A stretch of DNA of 64,000 nt from JAAYZX01 sp040770645 (GTDB taxonomy: Bacteria; Actinomycetota; Thermoleophilia; RBG-16-64-13): positions 186,001 to 250,000 of the forward strand of contig JAXGIS010000002.1 of NCBI GenBank assembly GCA_040770645.1. The letters are read 5' to 3'. Position numbers and translations under genes: made by a program. Positions 16,642-26,626 of this stretch are shown here, one piece after another; position 1 is the stretch's first letter, and the number at the start of each line of letters is the position of its first letter. Under the pieces are notes generated by a model. The model ran no database searches, was not told the origin of the DNA, and saw nothing but the letters and a program-made list of their open reading frames with translations.

Positions 16642-19302
16642 TCACACCGGCAGTTCCTCGCCCACGCGCTCGCGATATTGTCGCTCCAGGTCCTCCAACG
16701 CCGCCTCCGCCACCGCCACCCGGCGACGCTCCTCTTCGACTATCTCCACAGGCGCCCTGGCCACAAAGGCCTCGTTGGCCAACTTGCCACGCGCCTTGTT
16801 CAGTTCTTGGCGCACCTTCCCGGCCCGCGCGAGTAGTCGGGTCTTCTCCTTCTCTGGATCAACGATCCCGCCGAGCGCGAGCAACGCCTTCACCCCGGCG
16901 CCGGGAGTAGGCAGGGTGGCGTAACGACCGGCGGGGACATCGGGCTCAGAGGCGACCACCCCCACACAGTCACAACCCGATAGCTGCCTGAACGATGCCG
17001 CCTGTTGCACCACAGCCTCCGCCGCCACCGCGTCTGGTGAGACCAACCACACCTGACCCACCACGTCGCGCGGCAGCTCCAGTTCGTCGCGTGTAGACCG
17101 CAGTCCGGCCACCACAGTGGTGAATACTTCCATGGCCTTGACCGCCTCCGCATCCTCCCAGTTGGGGTCCGCCACAGGGAAGGGCGCATCGAAGAGGGCG
17201 GCCGGCCGCAGGCCGGCCGCCGCAATCTGCGGCAGATTCCTATAGATCTCCTCGGTCAGGAACGGCATGAGCGGATGCAACAGACCCAGCAAATGCTCCA
17301 AGAGATACAGCAGGTTACCCGCCACGGCGTGGCGCGCCGTTTCATCCTCACCGTAGAGCCTCGCCTTGGCGATCTCTACGTACCAATCGCAGAACTCATT
17401 CCACACGAAGCGGTAGATGACGCGTGCCGCTTCCGCCAAGTCGAACGACTCGTAGAGCTGGGCCAGTTCGCCCGTCACGGCCGCCACCCGGCTGAACATC
17501 CATCTGTCTGCCGGGGTGGACAAAGTCACCGCCGGCGAGGCGCCTTCCGGCACCCCCTGAAGCACGAAGCGCGAGGCATTCCAGAACTTGTTGGCGAAGT
17601 TCCGGCCCAACTCAATACGCTCGCTGCTGAAACGCACATCCTGAGCGGACGACATGTACACCAACCCGAAACGCGTGGCATCCGCCCCGTACTCAGTGAT
17701 CAAATCCAGAGGATCAACACCCGTGCCCAGGCTCTTGCTCATACGTCGGCCGTCGGCCGCCATGATGGTGGGATGGATGATCACCTCACGGAAAGGAACA
17801 TCTCCCGGGAATTCCAGGCCCATCATGATCATGCGGGCCACCCAAAGGTAGATGATGTCCCGGGCCGTGGACAGCACCGAGGTAGGGTAGAATTTGGCCA
17901 ACTCCGGCGTCTGGTTCGGCCACCCCAGCGTAGCGAACGGCCACAAAGCTGAACTGAACCAGGTATCCAGCACATCCTCTTCCTGGCGAACACTGCCACC
18001 GCATGCCGGACACGCCTGAGGTTTGGCTTCCGTCACCAGGATCTCGTCACAGGCATCGCAATACCAGACCGGCAGGCGGTGTCCCCACCACAGTTGACGG
18101 CTGATGCACCAGGGCTTGAGACCGCGCATCCATTCCAGATAGACGCCGCCCCATCGCTCGGGCACGAAGCGCACACGGCCGTCTTCCACACAGGCGATGG
18201 CGGGCGCAGCCAAGCGCTTCATGTCCATGAACCACTGCAACGACAACAGCGGCTCTATCACGGTGCCGCAGCGATAACAATGCCCCACCTTGTGGGCGTA
18301 GTCCTCGGAACGGACAAAGAGCCCCTCATCCTCAAGCATAGATATAGACCGCTCACGCGCCTCATCCATGTCCAAGCCGGCCAGTTCCCCGGCCTCTTTC
18401 ACCATGCGGCCGTCAGGAGTGATCACGGAGATGGATTCCAGGTTGTGTCGGATACCGATGTCGAAGTCGTCTGGGTCGTGGGCCGGCGTGATCTTCAGCG
18501 CTCCGGTGCCGAATTCGATATCCACGTGCTCATCCGCGATGATGGGAACCCAGCGGTCCGTCAGTGGCACCCGAGCCCGCCGCCCCACGAAACGCCCGTA
18601 ACGCGGGTCTTTGGGGTTGACGGCCACAGCCGTGTCGCCCAGGATGGTCTCCGGCCGCGTGGTGGCCACCGTGAGGAACTCCTGCTCCTCGCCTTCCACC
18701 GGATAGCGGACGTAGTAGAGTTGGTCTTTGCGCTCGAAGTGCTCCACCTCAAGATCGGAGATGGCGGAGCCACACCGCGTGCACCAGTTCACCAGGTACA
18801 CGTCGCGATAGATGTCGCCCTTGCGATAGAGATCAACAAACACTTTGGCCCAGCCCGTTGGTATTCCTGGTCCATGGTGAAACGTTCCCGTTCGTAATCA
18901 CACGAACATCCCAGGCTCTTCAGCTGATGGATGATGGTGGATCCGTAGAGACGCCTCCTCCCACACCCGCTCCTCAAAAGCCTCCCTGCCCAGGTCGTGG
19001 CGAGTCAGTCCCTCCTCAGCGATCTGCTGCTCCACCTTGTTCTGGGTGGCGATCCCGGCATGATCTGTCCCCACCAGCCACAGAGTGTTATGGCCCAGCT
19101 TGTGGTGGTAGCGGATCAGGACGTCCTGAATGGTGGAATTGAGAGCGTGACCCATGTGGAGAGAACCGGTCACATTGGGGGGAGGGATGACTATGGAATA
19201 GGTCGGCCGTCCATCGTCGACCTCAGCATGGAACGCTGAGCGTTCCAACCACTCGCCCATCAACCTCTCTTCGACCTCGGCGGGTGAGTACCGCGCGGCC
19301 AT
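16642..19302 (-). CDS. valS: Valyl-tRNA synthetase; two frameshifts
   Basis: ValS charges tRNA-Val. About 886 codons span the locus, the usual size. Present are the class I HIGH motif in PPPNVTGSLHMGHAL, the KMSKS motif as RRMSKSLG, the editing domain (VATTRPETILGDTAVAVNP), an anticodon-binding domain and the C-terminal coiled coil (about the last 65 residues, rich in Glu, Lys and Arg). The frame shifts near 18950 (EERVWEEAS / LYGSTIIHQLKSLG) and again near 18850 (MDQEYQRA / KVFVDLYRKGDIY). The middle 30-residue piece is in the third frame, and the three pieces join into normal ValS sequence. The ATG at 19300-19302 lies two bases after the lon stop. Confidence 0.93.
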
Positions 19303-19304
19303 GC

Positions 19305-21809
19305 TCACCTCGGCCACCACTCCTCCTCTTTGTCCTCCGTCAGCAGCACATGAGGCAGAACCTCAGGGAAACTGCCGACGTACACGAACTCCAGTCCTCT
19401 CTTCAGTTCCGCGGGGAGTTCGGCCACATGGGGCCTGACCTCCTCGGGAAGAATAACCTTCTCCACTCCCTCGCGCAGGGCGGCCAGCAGCTTCTCCTTC
19501 AGGCCCCCCACCGGTAGGATCTGACCCGTCAGTGTGATCTCGCCCGAGAGGGCCACCCGCGGCGCCACCGGGAAGAAGGTCAGTGCAGACAGCAGCGCCA
19601 CCGCCACCGCTATCCCCGCCGATGGGCCCTCTTTGGGCACGGCGCCCTCGGGTATGTGCACACGCACTTCCACCGCGCTCAGAAGATCATGGTCCGTAGG
19701 CCCACGGTCGGGTACTTCCGCCGTGTCGGCGCCCCGGCCGGTGCCGCTCTCGTCTTCCTGCTCCGACGGCTCTATGCCCTGGTCCGAGCTGGGGAGACTC
19801 ACTACCAGGTAGGCGCGGCCCACCGAGACGTTCCAGATGGCATTGAGCACCTCGTCTCTGGCGATGGCGGTCTTCAGGTAACCCCAAGCCGCCGTAACGC
19901 TCTCCTGCATGACATCACCCAACTGACCGGTGACGTGGAAGTCGCCTTTGCCGGGAGACACCACGCACTCGATGCGCAGCACGTCCCCCCCGGCACCCGT
20001 GTAAGCCAAGCCCACGCTGACACCCACCCGAGGGTCCTGCTCCAAACGAGCCCGCAGGAAGACCGGGGATCCCAAATACTTCTCCAGCCCCTTCGGAGCA
20101 AGCCGCCGGGGTAGGGCCCTGCCCTCCAGCTTCTCCCGCGCGAGCTTCCTGTAGATCTTCTCAATGGAGCGCGCCAGTTCCCTTACTCCCGCCTCACGCG
20201 TATAACAGCGGATGATGGTCCGCAACCCGGCTGGGGTTAGAACATCCCCCACCTCCGAGAGGCCGTCATCTCCCACGATGCGTGGAATCAGATACCGACG
20301 TGCGATCTCTTCCTTCTCATGATCCGTGTACCCCGGCAAACGCAGTACTTCCAATCGATCGTGCAGCGTCTCCGGGATATCCTCCTCGTAGTTGGCCGTG
20401 GCCAGGAACAGCACCTTCGAAAGATCGTAATCGAGCTCGAGGTAGGTATCTCGAAAGGCGTGGTTCTGAACCGGGTCCAGCACCTCCATCAAAGCGGCCG
20501 AGGGGTCTCCACGCCAGTCGGCCGTCATCTTGTCTATCTCGTCCAACACGATCACAGGATCATCCACACCGGCGCGCTTGATGGCGTCGATGATGCGCCC
20601 GGGCATGGCTCCCACGTAGGTTCTGCGGTGACCTCGGATCTCGGCCTCATCCCGCACCCCACCCAAGCTGATGCGCTGGAGCGGCCTACCCAACCCCCGC
20701 GCGATCGCCAAAGCCACGGATGTCTTGCCCACGCCCGGTGGGCCCACGAAGCACAGCGTAGTGTTCGGCGGAGCCCCCCCACGCAACCGAGTCACGGCCA
20801 GATACTCCACCACTCTATCCTTGACATCCCGCAGGCCGTAATGTGTTTCGTCCAAAACCCGCGCCACCGCCGCGATATCAGGCTCGCCCGCTCCGGAGAG
20901 GGCGCCCCACGGCAATCCCAACGCGTGGTCCAGATAGGTCTTGGCCACAGCCACCTCTGCCGAGAAGGGCTGCAGCTCGCCCAACCTGTGGATCTCTTTC
21001 TCGAGTAGACCCGCAGCCTGCACAGGCAGATTCTTCTCCCGCAGCGCCTTCGTGTACGTGGCCTGTTCCCCGGACTCCTCTTCCTCCTTCTCCAGTTCTT
21101 CACGCAGCACTTTGAGACGTTCGCGCAGGAAGGCCTGACGCTGGTGCCGGCTCATGTTTTCCTGCACGCGCTGGAAGATGTTCTGTTCGATGTCGAGGAA
21201 CTCGTTCTCCTGAATGAGGATCTCCAGCACACGCAGCAACCGTGCCTGCACATCCTCGCCTTCCAACAACTCCTGCTTACGGTCAACGCCTATGACGAGA
21301 TGTGACGCCACCACGTCGGCCACTTGGTCGGGATCGCTTATGGCGTCAAGAGCGGTCTCCGCCTCCTCGGGCAGTTCGGGCGAGTCCAACACGTACGCGG
21401 CGAACTCGCGCGCCACTGCGTCCACCAGTGCCCGCAGATGCGACCGGTGGCGCGGCCGCTTGGCCTGGAGTGGCCGATAGCGCGTCAGCAGGTAGGGAAA
21501 GACCTGGTCGAACCCTTCCAACATCACCCGTGTCTGACCCTCAACCAAAGCCTTAATAGAACCGTCGGTCAGACGGAAGAACTGCACCACCTTGGCAAGC
21601 GTAGCCACACGCGAGATCTCATCCGGCTGGGGCTCGTCGCCGGCAGAGGCTTGATGTAGAGCCAAGATCAATAGGCCACCGCCCTGGTGCGCCTGCTCGA
21701 GCGCTCGGATGGATTGATCCCGCCCCGCGTACAGGGGCGCCACCATCTTGGGAAAGAGAACCAGATCTCGGGTGGTGAGCAGAGGCAGCGGACGCTGCGT
21801 ATTGGGCAT
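19305..21809 (-). CDS. lon: ATP-dependent protease Lon (La)
   Basis: Lon degrades misfolded and regulatory proteins. The intact 834-residue protein shows the N-terminal substrate-binding domain (RPLPLLTTRDLVLFPKM), a coiled region (about 190-260), an AAA+ module with FVGPPGVGKTS (Walker A) and VIVLDEIDKM (Walker B), and the protease domain with catalytic serine in PKEGPSAG (about S730) and lysine in VGGLKEKLLAA (about K771). An acidic insertion between AAA+ and protease parts (near residues 660-695) is unusual but within family variation. It follows clpX, giving the order clpP-clpX-lon. Confidence 0.97.
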   Translation of the reverse strand: MPNTQRPLPLLTTRDLVLFPKMVAPLYAGRDQSIRALEQAHQGGGLLILALHQASAGDEPQPDEISRVATLAKVVQFFRLTDGSIKALVEGQTRVMLEGFDQVFPYLLTRYRPLQAKRPRHRSHLRALVDAVAREFAAYVLDSPELPEEAETALDAISDPDQVADVVASHLVIGVDRKQELLEGEDVQARLLRVLEILIQENEFLDIEQNIFQRVQENMSRHQRQAFLRERLKVLREELEKEEEESGEQATYTKALREKNLPVQAAGLLEKEIHRLGELQPFSAEVAVAKTYLDHALGLPWGALSGAGEPDIAAVARVLDETHYGLRDVKDRVVEYLAVTRLRGGAPPNTTLCFVGPPGVGKTSVALAIARGLGRPLQRISLGGVRDEAEIRGHRRTYVGAMPGRIIDAIKRAGVDDPVIVLDEIDKMTADWRGDPSAALMEVLDPVQNHAFRDTYLELDYDLSKVLFLATANYEEDIPETLHDRLEVLRLPGYTDHEKEEIARRYLIPRIVGDDGLSEVGDVLTPAGLRTIIRCYTREAGVRELARSIEKIYRKLAREKLEGRALPRRLAPKGLEKYLGSPVFLRARLEQDPRVGVSVGLAYTGAGGDVLRIECVVSPGKGDFHVTGQLGDVMQESVTAAWGYLKTAIARDEVLNAIWNVSVGRAYLVVSLPSSDQGIEPSEQEDESGTGRGADTAEVPDRGPTDHDLLSAVEVRVHIPEGAVPKEGPSAGIAVAVALLSALTFFPVAPRVALSGEITLTGQILPVGGLKEKLLAALREGVEKVILPEEVRPHVAELPAELKRGLEFVYVGSFPEVLPHVLLTEDKEEEWWPR

Positions 21810-21821
21810 GCCGGCTCCCGG

Positions 21822-23086
21822 CTAGGCCGACTCCTCAGCCAAATCCAGGTCCTCAGGCGCAGTGCTGGTGACCAACGTGGGCTCGATCCTGCGTTCGATC
21901 ACTTCACGGGTGACCACGCACTTAGAGACGTCACGGCGGCTGGGGAGATCGAACATGGTGTTGAGCAGAGCCCCCTCGATGATGGAGCGAAGGCCACGGG
22001 CCCCGGTCTCCAACTTCTGAGACTGGTTGGCGATGGCTTCCATGGCTTCCTTCTGGAAAATGAGCTCGACCCCGTCGAAGGAGAAGAACTTCTTGTACTG
22101 CCGCACCAGCGAGTTCTTGGGTTCGGTGAGGATGGCCACGAGATCGTCCCGCGACAGTTGATGGACGTGACAAACCACCGGCAGACGACCGATGAACTCG
22201 GGGATGAGCCCGTATTCCAGCAGGTCCTCGGGGAGCACCTGGGAGAACAGTTCGCCCACGTCTCGCTGCACCTTGCTCTCGATGTCGGCCGCGAATCCCA
22301 CTCCTTGCGGCCGATGCGACGTTCGATGATCTTGTCCAAACCGGCGAAAGCGCGCCGCAGATGAATAGGATGTTGGTGGTATCAATGGTAAGGAACTCTT
22401 GATGCGGGTGCTTGCGACCTCCCTGAGGCGGCACGCTGGCCGTGGTCCCCTCCAAGATCTTGAGCAGCGCTGCTGCACACCCTCCCCGATACGTCTCGAG
22501 TGATCGAGGGATTGTCCGCCTTGCGGGCGATCTTATCGACCTCGTCCACATATATGATGCCCGTCTCGGCCTTCTTGACATCGAAGTCGGCGGCCTGAAT
22601 CAGCTTCAACAGGATATTCTCCACATCCTCGCCCACGTAACCCGCTTCGGTGAGGGCCGTAGCGTCCGCGATGGCAAAAGGCACGTTGAGACAACGCGCC
22701 AGAGTCTGGGCTAGAAGGGTTTTCCCGCAACCGGTGGGACCAACCATCAGCACATTGGACTTCTGCAGTTCCACATCCGGATCACCCGCCGTCATCTGCA
22801 CCCGTTTGTAGTGGTTGTAGACGGCGACGGACAGAATCCGCTTGGCTTCTTCTTGACCGATGACGTAGTCCGACAGCACCTGATATATCTCCCGCGGCTT
22901 GGGAAGAGTCTCCAAGTCGAGAGTGGCGGGTACCGTCAGTTCTTCATCGATGATCTCGTTGCAGAGGTCGATACACTCATCGCAAATGTAGACACCAGGG
23001 CCCGCGATCAGTTTCTTGACCTGGCGTTGACTCTTGCCGCAGAAGCTGCACAACAGCTGCTCCGAACCGCCGGTGGTTTTGGGCAA
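21822..23086 (-). CDS. clpX: ATP-dependent Clp protease, ATP-binding subunit ClpX; at least three frameshifts
   Basis: ClpX unfolds substrates for ClpP. The TTG start (23084-23086) has GGGAGG five bases upstream. The zinc-binding domain is CSFCGKS...CDECIDLC, Walker A is GPTGCGKTLLAQ, and Walker B is GIIYVDEVDKIARK. After SITRDVSG the frame moves near 22490 (then ALLKILEGTTASVPPQGG), again near 22340 (then LDKIIERRIG) and near 22300 (then GFAADIESKVQRDV). The rest (PEFIGRLPVV, GARGLRSIIEGALL) is continuous. The pieces assemble into a normal ClpX of about 420 residues. Adjacent clpP confirms the role. Confidence 0.92.
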
Positions 23087-23131
23087 TGTCGCCTCCCTGG
23101 CCGGTGACTCTACCGCCTACGCGCGAGCGCC

Positions 23132-23716
23132 CTAGCGGTGCTCGATGATCTTGTCGATGATGCCATACTCCAGCGCTTCGGTGGCGGAGAGGAAGTAGTC
23201 ACGCTCCGTGTCCTTCTCCACCTTGTCGAGCGGCTGGTTGGTGTGCTTGGCCAGAATCTCGTCGAGCTTCTTCCGAAGGCTCAGCGCTTCCCGAGCGTGG
23301 ATCTCGATATCACTGGCCGGGCCTCGGAAGCCACCCGACAGCTGGTGGATGAGTATCTTGGAGTTGGGCAGCGCCAGACGCTTGCCCGGCGCACCCGCCC
23401 CCAACAGCAGGGCTCCCATGGACATGGCCACGCCCACGCAGATGGTGGACACATCTGGTTTGATGAACTGCATGGTGTCGTAGACGGCAAGTCCGGCGTA
23501 GACGCTGCCACCCGGGCTGTTGATGTACAGCGCAATATCCTTGTCGGGATCCTCCGATTCCAGATGCAGGAGCTGTGCGATGGTCAGGTTGGCCACCTGA
23601 TCGTTGATAGGAGTACCCAGGAAGATGATGCGCTCATTGAGCAGGCGCGAGTAGATATCGAACGCGCGTTCACCGCGACTGGTCTGCTCAACTACCATGG
23701 GGATCAGTGGGCTCAC
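23132..23716 (-). CDS. clpP: ATP-dependent Clp protease proteolytic subunit
   Basis: ClpP forms the tetradecameric proteolytic chamber. The 194-residue protein starts MSPLIPMVVEQTSRGERAFD, the typical N-terminal loop. It has the catalytic serine in VAMSMGALLL (S99), histidine in ILIHQLSGGF (H124) and aspartate D173 in TERDYF. GVAMSMGA replaces the more common GQAASMGA, but the nucleophile and its neighbours are kept. It lies between tig and clpX. Confidence 0.97.
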   Translation of the reverse strand: MSPLIPMVVEQTSRGERAFDIYSRLLNERIIFLGTPINDQVANLTIAQLLHLESEDPDKDIALYINSPGGSVYAGLAVYDTMQFIKPDVSTICVGVAMSMGALLLGAGAPGKRLALPNSKILIHQLSGGFRGPASDIEIHAREALSLRKKLDEILAKHTNQPLDKVEKDTERDYFLSATEALEYGIIDKIIEHR

Positions 23717-23752
23717 GTGTTCCTCCTCAAACCATCGGCCAGACGACGGTCA

Positions 23753-25147
23753 TCACGACTCGGGGGAGACTGCCGCAGACTCGTCGTCCGCAGCGCCAGT
23801 CACCTCCGCCTCGCCACCCTCAGAAACCGCCGGTTCTGACGGCTCCGTCGGTTCCACCGGCACCGCCGCCCCTTCCACCAGATCGGCGGCTTTGTCGCGC
23901 AACAGGTTCTGCCGTATCGATCGAATTCTACCAGACCTCTCGAGCTGCTCCCGGAGAACCCCGGGTTCCACCTTCCCGGCAGTGGCGAGCGGAGCGATCA
24001 CTGCCGCGATATCGTCTTCCGACACCTCCAGTTGCTCCTCGGCGGCGATGGCGTCAAGAACCAATCCGGTCTTAACGAGGTTCTCGGCCTGGGGGCGCGA
24101 TTCCTGCATGAGCCCCTGCAGGTTCTCTTCATTGGCCTTGACGAAGGCCCTTACATCAACACCCCGCGCCTCCAGCGAACGCAGGTAGTCATCCATCATG
24201 GCTTCCAGCTGACGGGCCACGAGAACCTCGGGCAAATCCACGGTGGCGTTATCCACCACGGCCTGCACCACAGCATTGCGGAATCGGCTGCGAGCGGCCG
24301 ACTCCTTACCACTCTGCAGCTTGCGACGCACGTCCACGCGCAATTCCAGGAGGGTGGCGAACTCACTCACGTCTTTGGCGAACTCGTCGTTGAGAGCGGG
24401 AAGGATCTTCTCCTTTGTCTCCTTCACAGTGGTGGCGAATACCACGGCTTTGCCCGCCACTTCAGCATCGCGCCAGTCCTCGGGGAAAGAGACGGTTATC
24501 TCCTTCTCCGTCCCGGCAACCATGCCCAGGATGCCCTCCTCGAGCTCAGGTAAGATCCGACCAGAACCCACCTCGAGCACGTAGTCCTCCGCGCTCAACC
24601 CGTCTACCGGCTCACCCTCCATTGTCCCCTTGAAGTCTAGGGTGACAAAATGCCCCTTGGCCACAGGCTGGTCGCCAACGGGGCGAAGGCTCGCGAACTC
24701 CTCCCGCAGCCTGTCAATCTGATAGTCGACCTCGGTATCGGCCACCTCGACCGTCTCCCGTGGCGCCTCCACACCTCTGTACTGGCCCAGTTGCGGCTTG
24801 GGGAGGAGTTGAACCGTGATGTGGAACGAGAAAGGCTCCCCCTTTGCGGGCGCGATGTCGAAGCTGGCCGGCTCGAGCACATCGATTGCCTCCACCCCCG
24901 AATCAGCCACTGCCTGCTCAGACCACTCAGGTAGTCTGTCGTCAAGCATCTGCGCGGTAACGGTCTCCATGCCGACCCGCTGCACCAGTAGCGCAACCGG
25001 GACCCGACCCTTGCGAAAACCCGGCAGGCGAACCTCCTTGGCGAGTTTGGCCAAAGTGGCATCGAGGCTCCGGCTCACTTCCTCGGCCGGCACCTCCACA
25101 TCGAGGCGCGCAGCGTTGGTTTCCTGCTCGGTCACGGTTGTCTTCAC
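23753..25147 (-). CDS. tig: Trigger factor (ribosome-associated chaperone and prolyl isomerase)
   Basis: Trigger factor meets nascent chains at the ribosome exit. The 464-residue protein has the ribosome-binding signature GFRKGRVP near residue 45, an FKBP-type domain (GHFVTLDFKGTMEGEPVDG onwards, about 163-245) and the helical C-terminal arms. The last 40 residues are acidic, proline- and threonine-rich, probably disordered. The start is GTG 25145-25147, with a purine-rich AAGGAAG site before it. It lies 56 bases after tRNA-Leu, so it may share the tRNA promoter. Confidence 0.96.
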   Translation of the reverse strand: MKTTVTEQETNAARLDVEVPAEEVSRSLDATLAKLAKEVRLPGFRKGRVPVALLVQRVGMETVTAQMLDDRLPEWSEQAVADSGVEAIDVLEPASFDIAPAKGEPFSFHITVQLLPKPQLGQYRGVEAPRETVEVADTEVDYQIDRLREEFASLRPVGDQPVAKGHFVTLDFKGTMEGEPVDGLSAEDYVLEVGSGRILPELEEGILGMVAGTEKEITVSFPEDWRDAEVAGKAVVFATTVKETKEKILPALNDEFAKDVSEFATLLELRVDVRRKLQSGKESAARSRFRNAVVQAVVDNATVDLPEVLVARQLEAMMDDYLRSLEARGVDVRAFVKANEENLQGLMQESRPQAENLVKTGLVLDAIAAEEQLEVSEDDIAAVIAPLATAGKVEPGVLREQLERSGRIRSIRQNLLRDKAADLVEGAAVPVEPTEPSEPAVSEGGEAEVTGAADDESAAVSPES

Positions 25148-25203
25148 GGTCTTCCTTTCCCTGCGTTACGTGTCCCGGCATCCGTTGTGCAGCACGAAAG
25201 AGA

Positions 25204-25283
25204 TGCGGGTGAGAGGACTCGAACCTCCACGTCAAAGACACATGCTCCTAAGGCATGCGCGTCTGCCATTCCGCCACACCCGC
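25204..25283 (-). tRNA. tRNA-Leu(TAG)
   Basis: The minus strand folds into a cloverleaf: acceptor GCGGGTG/CACCCGC, anticodon loop CTTAGGA (anticodon TAG, reading CUA), a short variable arm and a T arm with GTTCGAGTC. CCA is not encoded. Last of five tRNA genes before tig. Confidence 0.93.
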
Positions 25284-25333
25284 ACGCGATGCCGAGGCGG
25301 GGCGGGCCGTACGGCCCGCGCCGCCTCACAAGG

Positions 25334-25407
25334 GGTGAACGAGGGGACTTGAACCCCCGACCGCTGGGGCCACAACCCAGTGCTCTGCCAACTGAGCTAC
25401 GTTCACC
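25334..25407 (-). tRNA. tRNA-His(GTG)
   Basis: Cloverleaf with acceptor GTGAACG/CGTTCAC, the extra G at -1 opposite C73 that marks tRNA-His, D arm GCTCAGTTGGCAGAGC and anticodon loop TTGTGGC (GTG). Confidence 0.94.
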
Positions 25408-25454
25408 ATGCCCGGCACAAAAACCCATGCGGCGAGTACCGCCTCATAAGAGGC

Positions 25455-25527
25455 GCGCCTGGGAGGATTCGAACCTCCGGCCCACGGATTAGAAGTCCGT
25501 TGCTCTATCCGGCTGAGCTACAGGCGC
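25455..25527 (-). tRNA. tRNA-Arg(TCT)
   Basis: Cloverleaf with acceptor GCGCCTG/CAGGCGC, D arm GCTCAGCCGGATAGAGC, anticodon loop CTTCTAA (TCT) and T loop GTTCGAATC. CCA is not encoded. Confidence 0.94.
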
Positions 25528-25563
25528 CTGCAAATCGGCCGGTGCCCCAATCCGAGGCCAAAG

Positions 25564-25636
25564 AGCGGGCGACGGGATTCGAACCCGCGACAAACGGCTT
25601 GGAAGGCCGATGCTCTGCCAACTGAGCTACGCCCGC
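25564..25636 (-). tRNA. tRNA-Gly(TCC)
   Basis: Cloverleaf with acceptor GCGGGCG/CGCCCGC, D arm GCTCAGTTGGCAGAGC, anticodon loop CTTCCAA (TCC) and T loop GTTCGAATC. CCA is not encoded. Confidence 0.94.
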
Positions 25637-25671
25637 CTGCGCCGTCTCTCGTCTCGCCGCTACACCCTAGG

Positions 25672-25746
25672 TCGGGACGAGAGGATTTGAACCTCCGACC
25701 CTCTGCTCCCAAAGCAGATGCGCTACCAGGCTGCGCCACGTTCCCG
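25672..25746 (-). tRNA. tRNA-Pro(TGG) with one extra base in the acceptor stem
   Basis: D arm, anticodon loop TTTGGGA (TGG) and T arm are normal. The 3' acceptor strand is CGTCCCG, but the 5' strand reads CGGGAACG, eight bases instead of seven. Removing one A gives a perfect CGGGACG/CGTCCCG stem. First gene of the tRNA run. Confidence 0.88.
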
Positions 25747-25776
25747 ACGCCCGACCGCGCCGCCATCGGCCGACTT

Positions 25777-25782
25777 AGTATA
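25777..25782 (-). promoter_or_regulatory. Candidate -10 box for the tRNA-tig operon
   Basis: TATACT on the minus strand sits 31 bases before the first tRNA base, the expected distance. The -35 region is AG-rich (near 25800-25805) and not a good TTGACA match. Confidence 0.4.
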
Positions 25783-25891
25783 GCGTATCTACACGTTTTC
25801 TTTCCTGGAATGAGGGTATCGATGAATACACATTACGCCCAGGCGGCGGGGCGCCTGGAACGGCGGCAAACCGGCGAAGGAGGGACCAGCA

Positions 25892-26125
25892 ATGGTACGG
25901 GCATACGTTCTCATCAAGGTCGAATCCGGCAAAACCCGGGACATCCTTGAACAACTACGGCAACTGCCGGGCGTGGAGAGAGCCGACTCCGTAACCGGCC
26001 CCACCGATCTCGTGATGCTGGTCAACGCTGATGACCCACGGGCACTCGCCGACCTCATCTTCCGCTCAGTGCAGACCATGCAGGGGGTGAAGGAGACCGA
26101 CACCAGAATCGTGGTGGAAGGCTGA
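25892..26125 (+). CDS. Stand-alone RAM-domain (Lrp/AsnC ligand-binding) protein
   Basis: The 77-residue protein (MVRAYVLIKVESGKTRDILE...) is a single alpha-beta sandwich domain like the effector-binding half of Lrp/AsnC regulators. It has the VERADSVTGPTDLVMLVNAD core and no helix-turn-helix. Such lone RAM proteins form multimers and bind amino acids, but their targets are mostly unknown. AAGGAGGG lies just upstream of the ATG. It is divergent from the tRNA-tig operon. Confidence 0.85.
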   Translation: MVRAYVLIKVESGKTRDILEQLRQLPGVERADSVTGPTDLVMLVNADDPRALADLIFRSVQTMQGVKETDTRIVVEG

Positions 26126-26188
26126 TAGAATACTCGCCCACGGCATTCGACCTTCCGGAGGTAACGGGGAGCGTCGGGCGCCTGCAGT

Positions 26189-26608
26189 GTGCGGGCCCAC
26201 GAGACGGACGGGATGATAGTGGCTAGACGAGAGCGCCGGGAACCCCAGCAGGAGCGGGATCGGGAAAGAGACCGGATAGAATCTGACATCGAGGAACCAG
26301 AACGAGAGTCAGTCGTGGCACTCAAGGGCATCCTGACCAAGACCTCGTCTCTCCAGAAACCGCTGGGTCTGACTCCTCAGGAAGCTGCAGCTCTCGTCCA
26401 GCGTATGTATGAGAATGTACTGGATGCGGACGCTCGGCTGAGTGGGGAGTCAGAGGAAAAACGCAAGCAGATCCTCACGGCCTACGTGAGCCAGATGGAA
26501 GTCAGGCGCGAGGACGATGAGTTGGTAATTGACTATCCGCCACTCGGCCCGCCGTCTGCTGCCGGATCGGACTCATCCACCCCGTCCGAAGCGGCCACCA
26601 CCGGCTGA
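26189..26608 (+). CDS. Hypothetical charged protein
   Basis: Up to 139 residues. The first 40 are dense in Arg and Glu (RRERREPQQERDRERDR) and may be non-coding or a linker, as several starts are possible (26189 for the longest; later in-frame GTG codons near VVALKG). The part from KGILTKTSSLQKPLGLTPQ to ELVIDYPPL looks helical with an ending beta strand. The block KRKQILTAYVSQMEVR followed by DELVIDY recalls the last helix-strand of large serine recombinases, but no catalytic domain is present, so I do not assign that. Stop is 18 bases from the convergent mtnP stop. Confidence 0.45.
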   Translation: MRAHETDGMIVARRERREPQQERDRERDRIESDIEEPERESVVALKGILTKTSSLQKPLGLTPQEAAALVQRMYENVLDADARLSGESEEKRKQILTAYVSQMEVRREDDELVIDYPPLGPPSAAGSDSSTPSEAATTG

Positions 26609-26626
26609 CGAGACGCCGCGGAGTAA

